From Laspinema olomoucense D3b (lineage in GTDB: Bacteria > Cyanobacteriota > Cyanobacteriia > Cyanobacteriales > Laspinemataceae), in the NCBI RefSeq assembly GCF_025370785.1, contig NZ_JAMXFA010000038.1, forward strand, positions 1 through 63,628: a stretch of 63,628 bases of DNA, given 5' to 3'. The notes beneath the pieces are model-generated. The model saw only the letters and a program-made list of their open reading frames with translations. It did not search any database and was not told where the DNA came from. Shown here one piece after another: positions 18,260-28,876 of this stretch (the first letter of the stretch is position 1; the number at the start of each line of letters is the position of its first letter). The position numbers and the translations under genes are program-made.

Positions 18260-19291
18260 GTGAAATTTGGTCAATGGCTGGGGTTTGTTGCCATTCTGAT
18301 TTCCCTTTATATTCTGTGGGAAATTCGGCAATTGTTGTTACTGTTATTTGTTGCAGTCGTTTTTGCCACTGCTCTCAATAGTATTGCCAAGCAGTTCCAG
18401 AAGCGATTACCTCTGAACCGCACGGTTGCTATTCTCATCACCCTGTGTCTGACAGTCTTGTTCAATGTGCTGTTTATTTGGCTGGTGGTTCCTCAGTTTC
18501 TGGAACAATCCCAACGGATGATTGAGCTATTGCCGCAAGTGTTTGTAGCGTTGCGGGTTTGGCTGCGATCGCTGGAAACTTGGTTGCCCCTTTGGTTACC
18601 TCAACCGCCGAGTCTGGCTGAGTTGATTGTGCAATTGCAGCCGTTCGTTCTGCAATCGGTGACGAATTTTTTAGATTTTTTCTCTAATTCCTTTAGAATT
18701 GCCCTTCAGCTTCTGTTTGTCCTGGTTCTGACTTTGATGCTGTTAGCCAATCCCCGGGAATATCAGGAGGCGTTTGTGCGGCTATTTCCCTCTTTTTATC
18801 GCCGCCGCGCCAAGGAGATTTTAGCCGAGTGCGAAATTGGGTTAGGGAACTGGTTTGCTGGAATTGCGATTAATTGTATTTTTATTGGGAGTTTGAGTGG
18901 AATCGGACTCTGGATATTACAAGTTGATTTGGTTTTAGTTCATGCGTTAATGGCTGGATTATTTAATTTTATTCCTAATATTGGTCCGACCATAAGCGCT
19001 GTGTTTCCGTTGATGATTGCGTTATTAGATGCACCTTGGAAAGCCTTGGCTGTGTTGATTTGGTATATCCTAATTCAACAGATTGAAAGTTATTGGTTAA
19101 CGCCAACGGTGATGGCAAAACAAGTATCTCTGTTACCGGCGGTCACTTTAGTGGCCCAAATTTTCTTTGCTAGTGTTTTTGGGGTTTTGGGATTATTGTT
19201 AGCTCTCCCCCTGACCGTGGTAGCTCAGATTTGGATTCAAGAGTTATATTTTAAGGATATTATGGATAAATGGAAAAATCACCCCTATTAA
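18260..19291 (+). CDS. AI-2E family transporter (PerM-like membrane protein)
   Basis: A polytopic membrane protein with about seven hydrophobic segments (for example WLGFVAILISLYILW, LLLLLFVAVVFATALN) and the family signature FNFIPNIGPTISAVFPLMIALL. Members have been linked to autoinducer-2 export or sodium/proton exchange; the substrate here is unknown. The frame is open back to a TTG at 18095, only 11 bases from the chlD start, which would leave no promoter room. I therefore favour the GTG at 18260 (VKFGQWLGF), giving about 343 residues, though no good Shine-Dalgarno is seen there. Confidence 0.82.
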   Translation: MKFGQWLGFVAILISLYILWEIRQLLLLLFVAVVFATALNSIAKQFQKRLPLNRTVAILITLCLTVLFNVLFIWLVVPQFLEQSQRMIELLPQVFVALRVWLRSLETWLPLWLPQPPSLAELIVQLQPFVLQSVTNFLDFFSNSFRIALQLLFVLVLTLMLLANPREYQEAFVRLFPSFYRRRAKEILAECEIGLGNWFAGIAINCIFIGSLSGIGLWILQVDLVLVHALMAGLFNFIPNIGPTISAVFPLMIALLDAPWKALAVLIWYILIQQIESYWLTPTVMAKQVSLLPAVTLVAQIFFASVFGVLGLLLALPLTVVAQIWIQELYFKDIMDKWKNHPY

Positions 19292-19466
19292 TATGAAATG
19301 GAGGGGGGCGATCGCCAGGGGGAAAGGGCTACAGAGTTTGTATGAGATCAGACTGACTGATCAACAACAAACCTCTGGCTTTCATTGGGCGATCGCTCCC
19401 CCAACCCCCCTGACCAACACCAATCGGCTTTTTAAAATTCTGCAACCCGTATCAAGCTGGTTGGGG

Positions 19467-21548
19467 TTAACTCTGGGGCGGAAAATGAGCCACAATCGTT
19501 GCTGCATCAGGATGTGCACGCACGATCGCTTCTGGTTCTACTAATCCCCCAGATAATCCAAACGCTTGATATTGATGGGAACCGGAGGTTAAAACTAACA
19601 AATCATCGGTTTGTAGCATTCTGGAGACTTTTTTAACAAAGTTTCCCCGTAAGCGTTGAACCGGAGTCGTTTCAATCAATCCAAAGGCGCTGAGGTCAAA
19701 CTCACTCTCTTTAGATTTAGACCCCCCAGTGACAATCAATAATAACTGTAAGTTGGCCTTGAGTTCCGTGGCGATCGTGTTGGCAATTTCTAGGGTTTGT
19801 TTAAATTCCCAAGAGGTGGTTTCCTCTTCTGTTGCTGCAACAAAGATGCGGGCCGTATTCTCAATAGGCTGAGGAAATCGAGTAATCAAAACCGGCACCG
19901 GCGATTGTCGCACAATCCGATCAATTACGTTGCCAAAGAAATTTTCCCGATAGCTAGAGAATCCTTTCCACCCACAAATAATTAAGGTGGCATTGCGTTC
20001 CGCCGCGCTACGAACGATGCCCCCGGCAATCTCTGCATCAATTCGACCAATGGGTTCCACGGCTACAGTTGCCGCATGAGCAATGGTCTCTGCTGTGGCT
20101 AGTAACTGGTTCTGTTGAATTTTTTGATCCGAAGAGATTTTGACATTTTTATCAGAAAGAACGTGCAAGGGAAGCAAAGTTCCTTTAGATTTTTTGGCTA
20201 GTAAAATCGCCAAATTCAATAAATTATCTTCTGTACTGGGGTTAGCAACGGGAACTAAAACGCGAGCAGTCAACCCTATGGTTTCACTGGTGGTTATTTT
20301 TTCCTCGGGTTTCACCCCTTTCCCCCACTTGGCAGTAATCCAGGGAGAGGCTATACAACTCACCAGAATCATCGCAATAATGCCATTGACGGTGACTTCA
20401 TCCACCAGCTCTATCTCATAAGCAACGGTAATCGCTGCTAAGGTAGAAGCAGCTTGGGCAACGGACAACCCAAAGGTGACCATCGTACTAGGGAAGGGCC
20501 AGCCAAATATCTTCCCTGAACCCCAAGCGGCTAGATATTTAGAAAGAAATTCAGCCCCAATCATCACTGCAGCCACGACGAGCGATCGCGGTTCACTAAT
20601 GAGAATCTTTGGATCAATTAACATCCCCACGGAAAGGAGAAAAAATGGCACAAAGAGCGTATTTCCAATAAACTGAATTCGATTCATTAAAGGGCTCAAA
20701 GCCGGAATCAGTTGAGTAATCGCTACCCCCGCTAAAAATGCCCCAATAATTGCTTCGATTTCAATCAATTGAGCCACATAAGAAACCACCAGTAAAGTGG
20801 CCACAACAAAGGTAAATTCTGCTCCTTCATCATGGCCAAATTTCCGAAAAAACCATCGCCCGATTTTGGGAACTCCCCATAAGGTAGCTACGGTATAAAT
20901 TACCAAAGCAGGGATAAGAAAGAGCCAAAATTGTAGGGTTAATTCACCCCCATAAGCTTTGACAACTACGGCTAAAACTAACAACGCCAGGACATTCGTG
21001 ATTAAGGTTCCCCCCAAAGTTGCCGTCACCGCTTGAGCTCGCATGATTCCCAGGCGGGTCAAAACCGGCAATGCCAGTAGGGTATGAGAGGCAAAGCAAG
21101 AGGCAACCAGAATTGCGCCTAACCAACTATATCCCAACAACAACATCGCCACAGTTCCCAACCCCATCGGAATGGCGAAGGTTAACAACCCAAAAACAAT
21201 GGCTTTATCTGCATTGAGTTTTAGGTCATCTAAACTGGTCTCTAACCCCGCCATAAACATTAAAAATAACAATCCCACTGTGCCTAACAGCACAATTGTT
21301 TCATCTCGGGCTAATAATCCTAAACCGTAGGGTCCGATGACGACTCCAGCCAGAATTAGACCCACAATTCCCGGCAGTTTTAATCGTTCAAAAACCAAAG
21401 GCGCGATGAGCATCATCGCCATGATAATCAAAAAAATAGCAACGGGGTCTTTAATTGGACCGCTTAAAACTTGAGCCAAGGGAGTTCCCATCAACAACTG
21501 GGTGATGTCTCCCCCATGTGTTTCAATCAACGGCCAAAGATTTGCCAT
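19467..21548 (-). CDS. CPA2-family cation:proton antiporter with universal stress domains
   Basis: A large monovalent cation/proton antiporter. Residues about 30-420 form some twelve membrane helices of the Na_H_Exchanger type, with FLMFMAGLETSLDDLK, VASCFASHTLLALPVL and IGAFLAGVAITQLIP typical of the KefB/NapA group. From about residue 435 two universal stress protein (UspA-like) domains follow in tandem (ARVLVPVANPSTEDNL... and TARIFVAATEEETTSW...), which probably bind nucleotides and gate transport. 693 residues. It is convergent with the AI-2E-family gene. Confidence 0.92.
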   Translation of the reverse strand: MANLWPLIETHGGDITQLLMGTPLAQVLSGPIKDPVAIFLIIMAMMLIAPLVFERLKLPGIVGLILAGVVIGPYGLGLLARDETIVLLGTVGLLFLMFMAGLETSLDDLKLNADKAIVFGLLTFAIPMGLGTVAMLLLGYSWLGAILVASCFASHTLLALPVLTRLGIMRAQAVTATLGGTLITNVLALLVLAVVVKAYGGELTLQFWLFLIPALVIYTVATLWGVPKIGRWFFRKFGHDEGAEFTFVVATLLVVSYVAQLIEIEAIIGAFLAGVAITQLIPALSPLMNRIQFIGNTLFVPFFLLSVGMLIDPKILISEPRSLVVAAVMIGAEFLSKYLAAWGSGKIFGWPFPSTMVTFGLSVAQAASTLAAITVAYEIELVDEVTVNGIIAMILVSCIASPWITAKWGKGVKPEEKITTSETIGLTARVLVPVANPSTEDNLLNLAILLAKKSKGTLLPLHVLSDKNVKISSDQKIQQNQLLATAETIAHAATVAVEPIGRIDAEIAGGIVRSAAERNATLIICGWKGFSSYRENFFGNVIDRIVRQSPVPVLITRFPQPIENTARIFVAATEEETTSWEFKQTLEIANTIATELKANLQLLLIVTGGSKSKESEFDLSAFGLIETTPVQRLRGNFVKKVSRMLQTDDLLVLTSGSHQYQAFGLSGGLVEPEAIVRAHPDAATIVAHFPPQS

Positions 21549-22571
21549 AAAATAGCTCCTGTAATGGTATTGGTAAGAGGTAATTTTGTATCCGTCAGTT
21601 TATAACAGATTTTTTGTGATTTTGCCCTTTTGTAAAATTTAGGGTGTCTGCCGTAAAAATCAGGGATTATTTCTACGGATATATTTACCCTAATATTCGG
21701 CAGGATATAGCGAGCCTTAATACATTTAGCAAGGGCTCCTAACCTGATATTTTTGGAGTGCTGCACATCTTTCGCTATGCCAAGCGTCTTGGCATCAGGC
21801 GGCGCATTCCTTAATAACAAAGGACAGGCGAGGCTAACTTTAGCCTAATCAATAAGTATTTTATTGATTAGGCTAAAGTTAGCTGTTTGGCACTTAAATT
21901 GGATGAGGTTAGCCAGCAAGATTGGATGCATCCGGCACGCTGTGCTTTCTTCAGTCCAAGGGATTGATAATTTTTTAATCTCTCCTTCAAACAGGCAAAA
22001 GCTTAAAGGGGAGAATAAACTTTTATAGTTATAAAGTTAAAATACCCAAATTAACTCTCCCTAGAGGAAGATTTACAAAGTTTAGGTCTTAATCCCAATC
22101 TTTAACAGAGCAGGAAAGGTCCGGGAGAAGTAATCGAATCAACGGGAGTAAAATTGTTTCTTAAATGATGATGAGGCGACTGGGGTAAGCTAGAAAGCGA
22201 GCTGGTTGCCTGGGGTAAGCCAGATTCAGGTGCGATCGCCCCTGACTTCATCCCGGGTGGAGTACCCTGGGCTGAAATGTACAAGTTAGAGGAGCGATCG
22301 CCCCTAAGTTGGATCAGCTTTGTTAAACTGAAACTTAGGACTTCGATAGAGGATGCGAGCAAGGGGACAAGACAGCGGGTTTCTGACGCAGATTGGCTGC
22401 TAATTCCTACAGATTTTGTAAACAAATCCAGTTGGTGTTGCCGATACGATACCGATGCTCTAAATACCCCAATGTCCTAGGGGAAGCGATCGCCTCCAAT
22501 GGCATCCAGTCAAAGTTGATCGCCTCCGAACCTCTACGAATGGCAGTACAAAGGGATGACTGAGTAGGAAC
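21549..22571. other. 1-kb intergenic region between divergent genes
   Basis: No supported coding sequence. The region holds the promoters of the antiporter gene (left) and the Nif3-like gene (right), the long hairpin at 21833-21883 and several HIP1 sites. Small minus-strand frames at 21527-21820, 22102-22425 and 22460-22744 lack ribosome binding sites and resemble nothing known. Confidence 0.5.
21833..21883. repeat. 23-bp perfect inverted repeat hairpin
   Basis: GCTAACTTTAGCCTAATCAA plus TAA (21833-21855) is exactly complementary to 21861-21883 with a five-base loop GTATT. The stem is AT-rich and has no T-tract. It lies far from the ends of both neighbouring genes, so it looks more like an interspersed hairpin element than a gene terminator. 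Confidence 0.88.
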
Positions 22572-23375
22572 ATGAAGATTTCCGAGCTAATACAATGGTT
22601 TGAAGGCTGGGTGAACCCAGCATGGCAAGAAAAGTGGGATAATTGTGGTTGGCAAATCGAACCGGGAATCTTAACGGAACCGGCGGGGGTTTTAGTTTGT
22701 TTAACCCCTACCTTAGCCGTCATGCAAGAGGCGATCGCCCTCAAAGAAACAGGTGAACCTGTTAATTTAATCTTTGCTCACCATCCTCTAATTTTTGGCG
22801 GAGTTGATCGCCTCTGTAGCGGTGAGGCAATTGGCGAAATGGCAAAACTCGCCTTTACCCATCGCATCGGTATTTACAGCGCTCACACTAACTTTGACCA
22901 AGTGAATCATGGAACCGCTGATGTCCTCGCGCAACTGTTAAAACTCAAACAAGTCAAGGCAATAGTTCCTACCCAAACTGGACTCGGCTATGGACGAATC
23001 GGACAACTGGAACCGGCTCTACCCCTGATGGATTTGTTAACGTTAATTCAAGAAAAATTGCAACCTCCCGAACTGATTTTTTCTCCGGCAAAACCCCAGC
23101 AGCGCATTCGCAGGTTAGCCGTTTTAGGCGGTTCGGGAGCCAGTTATATCGATGCGGTTGTCCAAGCCGGTGCCGAGGCTTATCTCACCTCTGACTGCAA
23201 ATTTCATCAATTCCAGGAAGCGCGCGATCGCGGCTTAGTCCTGATCGATGCGGGTCATTATGCGACGGAACGCCCCGCCTGCGATCGGCTGGTTGAAAAA
23301 TTAAGAAAAGCGGGAGCAGACTGGGTAAAATTGAGTAACCAAGATGAAGATTTCCGCCAGTTTTTTCGCGGATAG
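22572..23375 (+). CDS. Nif3-like dinuclear metal centre hexameric protein
   Basis: A member of the NIF3/YbgI (DUF34) family, toroid-forming proteins with two metals per subunit; proposed roles include GTP cyclohydrolase-like or metal-trafficking activity, unproven. Metal ligands are visible in LIFAHHPLIFGG, YSAHTNFDQVNHG, TSDCKFHQF and IDAGHYATERPACD. 267 residues, normal for the family. AGGAACATG gives a short Shine-Dalgarno. Convergent with mfd. Confidence 0.92.
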   Translation: MKISELIQWFEGWVNPAWQEKWDNCGWQIEPGILTEPAGVLVCLTPTLAVMQEAIALKETGEPVNLIFAHHPLIFGGVDRLCSGEAIGEMAKLAFTHRIGIYSAHTNFDQVNHGTADVLAQLLKLKQVKAIVPTQTGLGYGRIGQLEPALPLMDLLTLIQEKLQPPELIFSPAKPQQRIRRLAVLGGSGASYIDAVVQAGAEAYLTSDCKFHQFQEARDRGLVLIDAGHYATERPACDRLVEKLRKAGADWVKLSNQDEDFRQFFRG

Positions 23376-23467
23376 AGCAGGCAAATTGAAAATCCTTCTA
23401 AAATTTTCCTTACCCCGTAAGCGTTACAAGCCAAGGGTTTTCGGCTTGATTTCCTCAGTTGAAACGA

Positions 23468-23512
23468 AGGACCACCCCGCCCCTGCGGGACACCCCTCCA
23501 AGGGAGGGGAAT
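23468..23512. repeat. CCACCCCGCCCCTGCGGG interspersed repeat
   Basis: A GC-rich segment with two small hairpins (CCCTGCGGG, and CCCCTCC paired with GGAGGGG at 23493-23509) in the convergent gap between the Nif3-like gene and mfd. The wording resembles a repeat found near genes of many cyanobacteria. It could end transcription in both directions. Confidence 0.5.
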
Positions 23513-23617
23513 GAGGCTGTATTCCCCGGGAGATAAAAGGACTGAACAATGCAAAAATGAATTGAGCCAGGAGAATGAAACAGCCCTAGGTTTAAACCAC
23601 TGCCTGTTCTGAACAGG

Positions 23618-26600
23618 TTACCCGTGAGAAATTGCTGCTTCGGGTAGCGCACCTTTCATGCGTCCTAACCAATCAATCAGGGTCTCTAATTGATACTCTG
23701 GACGCATAATTCCAATGCCGCGAACGGTAACTTTACCCGGTCTGTAGACAAACTTTTCTTGGATATTGGCAGGCAAATTTTCGGCGAGTAAGTTCCAGGC
23801 GGGTTCCTCCATTGGGGTTTCTAAAACGATGTTTTGGGTTCCTTCCGGTTTGATTCGGGAGAATCCTAAAGGTTTGGCAATTTGTTTGAGTTTCATGACT
23901 TGCATGAGTTGAGTGACGGGTTTGGGAATGGGTCCGTAGCGATCGCGCCAATCGGCTTCGATTTCTGCCAGTTCTTTCTCCGAGGTTGCCAAGGCTACTG
24001 ACCGATATGCACTCATCTTTTGGTCCAAATCCACGATATAATCCCCAGGAATAAAGGCGGTTAAGGTGAGGTCGATTTGTGTCTCTTCTACGGTGGGAAT
24101 TTCTTGGCCGCGAATCTCTCGAATCGCTTCCTCTAACATTTCCATATAGAGGTCAAACCCGATCGCATCCAGTTGTCCTGACTGTTCCGCCCCTAACAAA
24201 TTGCCGACGCCTCGGATTTCCATATCTCGCATGGCGAGTTGATATCCTGAACCTAATTGAGCAAACTCTTTAATAGCCCTTAACCGTTTCCTGGCTTCAT
24301 CGGTTAATCGGCCACTTTTGGGGTAAAATAACCATGCATGAGCTTGAATTCCAGACCGTCCCACTCGTCCCCGTAATTGATACAATTGGGACAATCCGAA
24401 GCGGTGGGCATCTTCAATTAAAATCGTATTCACCCGAGGAATATCTAACCCCGATTCGATAATTGTAGTACAGACTAAAATATCTGCTTCTCCCGAACTA
24501 AAAGCAATGGTAATCGCTTCTAATTCTGATGGGTTCATTTGACCATGAGCGATCGCCACTCTTGCACTGGGAACCATTTGTTGCAATGCCGCGCCCACTT
24601 CCTCAATCCCTTCTACCCGAGGCACAACGTAAAACACCTGTCCCCCTCGGTCCAACTCTTGGCGAATCGCCGATCGCGCGGTTTCTAGGTCGTAGGGTGC
24701 CAAGTGAGTCTGAATTGGGCGACGAGAGGGCGGGGGTGTCGCAATCAAGCTCATTTCTCGCACACCGGATAAAGACATATATAATGTGCGGGGAATAGGT
24801 GTCGCTGTTAAAGTTAGCACATCCACTTGGGTTTTTAATGCTTTGATTTTTTCCTTCTGATTCACCCCAAACCGTTGTTCTTCATCCACTACTAATAGTC
24901 CCAAATCTCGGAACTGAATCGATTTACTCAGAACTGAGTGAGTTCCCACAACTAAATCTAATTCCCCTGTAGCAAGGCGATTTTGAATATCTTGGCGTTC
25001 TGCTTGACTGCGGAAGCGATTGAGCAATCCAATTTGAATCGGATAGGGAGCAAATCGTTCTTTAATGGTATGATAATGTTGTTGGGTTAAAATCGTAGTC
25101 GGGGCCAACAAGGCTACCTGTTTTCCTGCGGTAATCGCTTTAAAAATTGCACGAATTGCCACTTCTGTTTTGCCAAATCCCACATCCCCACAGACTAAGC
25201 GATCCATTGGTCTCTCGCTCTCCATATCCCGCTTCACATCGTGAGTTGCCTTCAACTGATCCGGCGTCGGTTGATAGGAAAAAGAATCTTCTAACTCTTG
25301 CTGCCAAGGCATATCTGGGGGATAGGCAAATCCTTGTTGATCTGATCGCTTGGCATATAAATTCAACAAATCCACCGCCAGTTTTTTCACCGCTTTGCGG
25401 ACTTTGTTGCGGGTTGTTTCCCAGGATTTACTGGTGAGTTTATTGAGTTCTGGCCTTTTCCCTCCAGTGGTCCGGAAGCGGGAGAGGGATTCGAGTTGGT
25501 CTACGGGAACTCGCAGAATTCCATCGCTATATTTAACAACTAAATATTCCCTGTTTTGGAGTTTTTCCAGTTTAATAAATTGGCCGATGCCATGATGGCG
25601 ATGAACGACAAAATCTCCTTGACGTAGTTTATTGGGGTCTACCTGTTTAGAAGCGGCGCGACGACGTTTGCGGACGTAGGTAGGGGTGGCGAGGGTATGT
25701 TGTCCATAAAATTCGCGATCGGTGATAATCACAATTCTAAAGGCGGACAAAATAAACCCTTCGAGTTCGGCAAGTCCGCTATATTTCAAGGCAACGGGAA
25801 TATGTTGGACTTGCAGTTTCTCGATCGCCCGATAGTCCCGATGATTGGGAATAAATTGGGCGGGACAGTCATGTTCTTGCAACAAGGAAACTGATCGACT
25901 CGGTTGGGCGGAAATTAGAAAGACATTAAACCGGCGATCGCGTTCTTCTCGTAACAGTTCGGCCAGTTTGGCAAACTGGTGAGGCAAGACGGGAACGGGA
26001 CGACTATCCAAGTCAAAACTAATCTTAGGACCCTCTGTTTTGCTATGAATCACCAATTCCGAGAGGGAAATGCGGTCAAAGGATTCAGCAGTGGCGAGGG
26101 ATTCGCTAAAGTTGCGGTGTACCCGAGACAGGGGAATGGGTTTAGACGGGAGGGTTCGGAAATGTTCTTCTACTTGTTCCGCCCAGCGATCGCCATGTGC
26201 ACTACAGCGATCGGGTTCATCAATGGCAACAATGGTATCTGGGGAAAGATAGTCCAACAAGGAAGCGGGTTGCTCAAATGCCACCCCCAGAAACCGATGC
26301 AGGGACGGCAACTCGGGGGAGTCTTCCAGTTCTAAATCATTCGAGATAGCTGTGCCTGCATTTCTCAATGCCTCCGGTAAATGGGCCTGAATCAGGGGAC
26401 TGAAGGAGGTGGGAGTCAGGACCAGTTGCTCGATTTTATCCAGGGAACGCTGGGTAGAGGGGTCAAATTCCCGAATATTCTCCAGTTCGTCCCCAAACCA
26501 GTCCAGGCGGACGGGAAGTTCAGCAGAAACGGGAAAAATATCCACAATATCCCCCCGGCGACTCCATTGCCCTTCGGTTTCCACAAGGGCCACGCGCTCA

Positions 26601-27088
26601 TATCCCATGCGGGCGAGTTGTTCGTCCAGGGTTTTGGAGTTCCACTCGCTTTTGGCAGTGAGGGTGAGGCAGTAGGGTTTAAACTGATTTACCGGGGGTA
26701 AATGGGGTTGTAAGGCCCGTTCCGTGGTGACAATGGCGAGATTGTTTTCTCCTCGGACTAAATCGGCAAGGACTTGCATTTGCCCCCAGGTGGTTTCTTC
26801 TTCCGGGTCAAAGAGTTCGTAGGGAGATGCTTCGGAGGTTGGGTAAAAATGCACTGTAGGCCATCCCATTGCTTCGAGTTGGGCGGCCCATCGCCCTGCT
26901 TCTTCCAGGGTGGCGGTGACCACCAATAAACTCTGGTCTCGTTTTTGAGCGATCGCCGAGGCGACCAATCCTTTCGGGAAGCGGGAGATGCCGTTGAGTT
27001 CGATATGGTGATGCCGATCGAGTTTCGTGAGGAGTTCGGTCGCTAACGGCGATCGCCCCAGGGTGCGGATGATGGAAGAACAGGCCAT
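23618..27088 (-). CDS. mfd: Transcription-repair coupling factor
   Basis: A DNA translocase that pushes stalled RNA polymerase off damage and recruits UvrA. In order: a UvrB-like N-terminal part (to about 330), the RNA-polymerase-binding CarD-type domain ([20 protein letters not shown], about 485-505), helicase motor motifs [16 protein letters not shown] (Walker A), [10 protein letters not shown] (DEEQ) and [20 protein letters not shown], the second motor lobe ([15 protein letters not shown]), and the C-terminal TRCF domain. 1156 residues, full length. Convergent with the Nif3-like gene. Confidence 0.98.
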   Translation of the reverse strand: MACSSIIRTLGRSPLATELLTKLDRHHHIELNGISRFPKGLVASAIAQKRDQSLLVVTATLEEAGRWAAQLEAMGWPTVHFYPTSEASPYELFDPEEETTWGQMQVLADLVRGENNLAIVTTERALQPHLPPVNQFKPYCLTLTAKSEWNSKTLDEQLARMGYERVALVETEGQWSRRGDIVDIFPVSAELPVRLDWFGDELENIREFDPSTQRSLDKIEQLVLTPTSFSPLIQAHLPEALRNAGTAISNDLELEDSPELPSLHRFLGVAFEQPASLLDYLSPDTIVAIDEPDRCSAHGDRWAEQVEEHFRTLPSKPIPLSRVHRNFSESLATAESFDRISLSELVIHSKTEGPKISFDLDSRPVPVLPHQFAKLAELLREERDRRFNVFLISAQPSRSVSLLQEHDCPAQFIPNHRDYRAIEKLQVQHIPVALKYSGLAELEGFILSAFRIVIITDREFYGQHTLATPTYVRKRRRAASKQVDPNKLRQGDFVVHRHHGIGQFIKLEKLQNREYLVVKYSDGILRVPVDQLESLSRFRTTGGKRPELNKLTSKSWETTRNKVRKAVKKLAVDLLNLYAKRSDQQGFAYPPDMPWQQELEDSFSYQPTPDQLKATHDVKRDMESERPMDRLVCGDVGFGKTEVAIRAIFKAITAGKQVALLAPTTILTQQHYHTIKERFAPYPIQIGLLNRFRSQAERQDIQNRLATGELDLVVGTHSVLSKSIQFRDLGLLVVDEEQRFGVNQKEKIKALKTQVDVLTLTATPIPRTLYMSLSGVREMSLIATPPPSRRPIQTHLAPYDLETARSAIRQELDRGGQVFYVVPRVEGIEEVGAALQQMVPSARVAIAHGQMNPSELEAITIAFSSGEADILVCTTIIESGLDIPRVNTILIEDAHRFGLSQLYQLRGRVGRSGIQAHAWLFYPKSGRLTDEARKRLRAIKEFAQLGSGYQLAMRDMEIRGVGNLLGAEQSGQLDAIGFDLYMEMLEEAIREIRGQEIPTVEETQIDLTLTAFIPGDYIVDLDQKMSAYRSVALATSEKELAEIEADWRDRYGPIPKPVTQLMQVMKLKQIAKPLGFSRIKPEGTQNIVLETPMEEPAWNLLAENLPANIQEKFVYRPGKVTVRGIGIMRPEYQLETLIDWLGRMKGALPEAAISHG

Positions 27089-27358
27089 GACTTGTCACAA
27101 ATGCGATAGCTTGGGTTGAAAAAAATCCCCGGATCTTTTCTTGTATTTATTTTAGAAGCCTGGGGACCAACTGTGCAGCCGCCCCAGACAGAGAAAGTTA
27201 GGATCACAATTTCTAGGGTGGGGATGATTCTGCTATTGCCGAGAAATGTTAAGTTAGCTAGAATCTGGCACTAAATGCTTATGTCCACTGTGGCGATCGC
27301 ACCCAATCACCCGGGCGATCGCCATATTCGCCGAAACCCGAGGCAAATTCCACACAAC

Positions 27359-28687
27359 ATGAATTCTTTTTCCCTCGAAATTCTGCTCATCTTACTCCTG
27401 ATTCTCCTGAATGGGATATTTGCCATGTCTGAAATGGCCCTCGTTTCGGCAAGGAAGGCAAGACTGCAACAATGGGCGAATCAGGGAGACGTCAAAGCAA
27501 GGGTCGCCTTAGAATTGGCTAATTCCCCCAATCGCTTCCTCTCGACGGTACAAATTGGGATCACTTTAGTGGGGATCTTCGCCGGGGCCTTTGGCGGTGC
27601 CACCATCGCCGAAAAAGTGGTGGTTCAGTTGGATCGTCTTCCGGTGGTAGTTCCTTATAAAGGGGCTATTGCACTGTTAATTGTGGTCGTTAGCATTACT
27701 TACCTGTCTCTGATTCTCGGGGAACTGGTCCCAAAACGCCTCGCCTTAAACAATCCCGAACGAATTGCCACCCGGATTGCGGTTCCTATGCGCTTGCTGG
27801 CAAGCATTGGGTCACCCGTGGTTCATCTGTTGAGTGCTTCTACGGACTTGGTGTTAAAAATATTGAGAACCCAACCCTCTAATGAACCCCAAGTCATCGA
27901 AGAAGAAATTAAAATTTTACTCGAACAAGGTACGGAAACCGGCGCATTTGAGCAAGAAGAACAGGCGATGGTTGAGCGAGTTTTTCGCTTAGATGAACGC
28001 CGTCTGAGTTCCCTAATGACCCCGCGACCGGATGTAATTTGGCTGAATTTAGATGATGCGGTTGAAGAGAACCTCAATAAGATTATTAGCAGTACCCACA
28101 CCCGGTTCCCGGTCTGTCAAGATGTGCTGGATAATGTCTTGGGGGTGATTCAGATTAATGATTTATTAACTCGTTCTCTCCTCTCCCAACCCATCGATCT
28201 CACCGCTGCTTTGCGTCAGCCCTTGTTTGTTCCAGAACATACCAAAGCCCTCAAAGTCTTAGAGCTATTTAAACAAACCGGCACTCATATTGCCTTAGCC
28301 GTCGATGAATATGGCGTCATTCAGGGATTGGTGACCTTGAATGATATTTTAGAGGCGATCGTGGGAGATTTACCCTCCATGAATCAACCGGATGATTTGC
28401 AAATTCTCCAGCGCGAGGACGGTTCCTGGTTATTAGATGGTATGGTCTCTATTGAAAAATTCCGGGAAGTTTTTAATTTGGAAGAGTTACCCGGTGAACC
28501 CGAAGGGAACTATCACACCTTGGGAGGATTTGTCATCACTCATCTGGGACGGATTCCCATTGCTGCGGACCATTTTGAATGGGCGGGATTCCGATTTGAA
28601 GTCATGGACATGGATGGGAATCGTGTTGATAAAATATTGGTAATGCCCATCCAGGGGAATTCCCAAACTTCTTTTCCAATGAGCTAA
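27359..28687 (+). CDS. Hemolysin family protein (DUF21-CBS-CorC/HlyC)
   Basis: A membrane protein of the CNNM/CorC type, linked to magnesium or other divalent cation transport. It has a DUF21 domain with three or four membrane segments (LEILLILLLILLNGIFAMSE, SITYLSLILGELVPKRLAL), a tandem CBS pair (about 205-330; LMTPRPDVIWLNLDD, FVPEHTKALKVLELF) and a C-terminal CorC/HlyC domain (DGSWLLDGMVSIEKF...GGFVITHLGRIP). I favour the ATG at 27359 (MNSFSLEILL), about 442 residues; the frame opens at 27275, but those 28 codons look untranslated (HIP1-rich, Arg/Pro-rich). Confidence 0.9.
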   Translation: MNSFSLEILLILLLILLNGIFAMSEMALVSARKARLQQWANQGDVKARVALELANSPNRFLSTVQIGITLVGIFAGAFGGATIAEKVVVQLDRLPVVVPYKGAIALLIVVVSITYLSLILGELVPKRLALNNPERIATRIAVPMRLLASIGSPVVHLLSASTDLVLKILRTQPSNEPQVIEEEIKILLEQGTETGAFEQEEQAMVERVFRLDERRLSSLMTPRPDVIWLNLDDAVEENLNKIISSTHTRFPVCQDVLDNVLGVIQINDLLTRSLLSQPIDLTAALRQPLFVPEHTKALKVLELFKQTGTHIALAVDEYGVIQGLVTLNDILEAIVGDLPSMNQPDDLQILQREDGSWLLDGMVSIEKFREVFNLEELPGEPEGNYHTLGGFVITHLGRIPIAADHFEWAGFRFEVMDMDGNRVDKILVMPIQGNSQTSFPMS

Positions 28688-28734
28688 AATTGACCGGGAT
28701 TAAAAAAGCGAGTATCTTGCTTCTGATGAACAGT

Positions 28735-28754
28735 AGGGAGCCTTTCGCTCCCTC
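28735..28754 (+). terminator. Hairpin after the CorC-type gene
   Basis: AGGGAGC and GCTCCCT pair around CTTTC about 50 bases after the stop. No T-run follows, so termination is only likely. Confidence 0.5.
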
Positions 28755-28876
28755 TCCTGAACCAATTAATTAGCAAGGGAATAGCCCACCCAACTTGCTT
28801 TAAAAATCAGGTAACTAAACCGTAAATTTTTTAGAATTAACAAGTCTAAGCCCGGTTGAACCATCGGTATAGCAAA

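Noticed and set aside
22102-22425. 107-codon minus-strand frame
   Set aside because: Ser/Leu-rich translation of a HIP1-rich intergenic region without a ribosome binding site.
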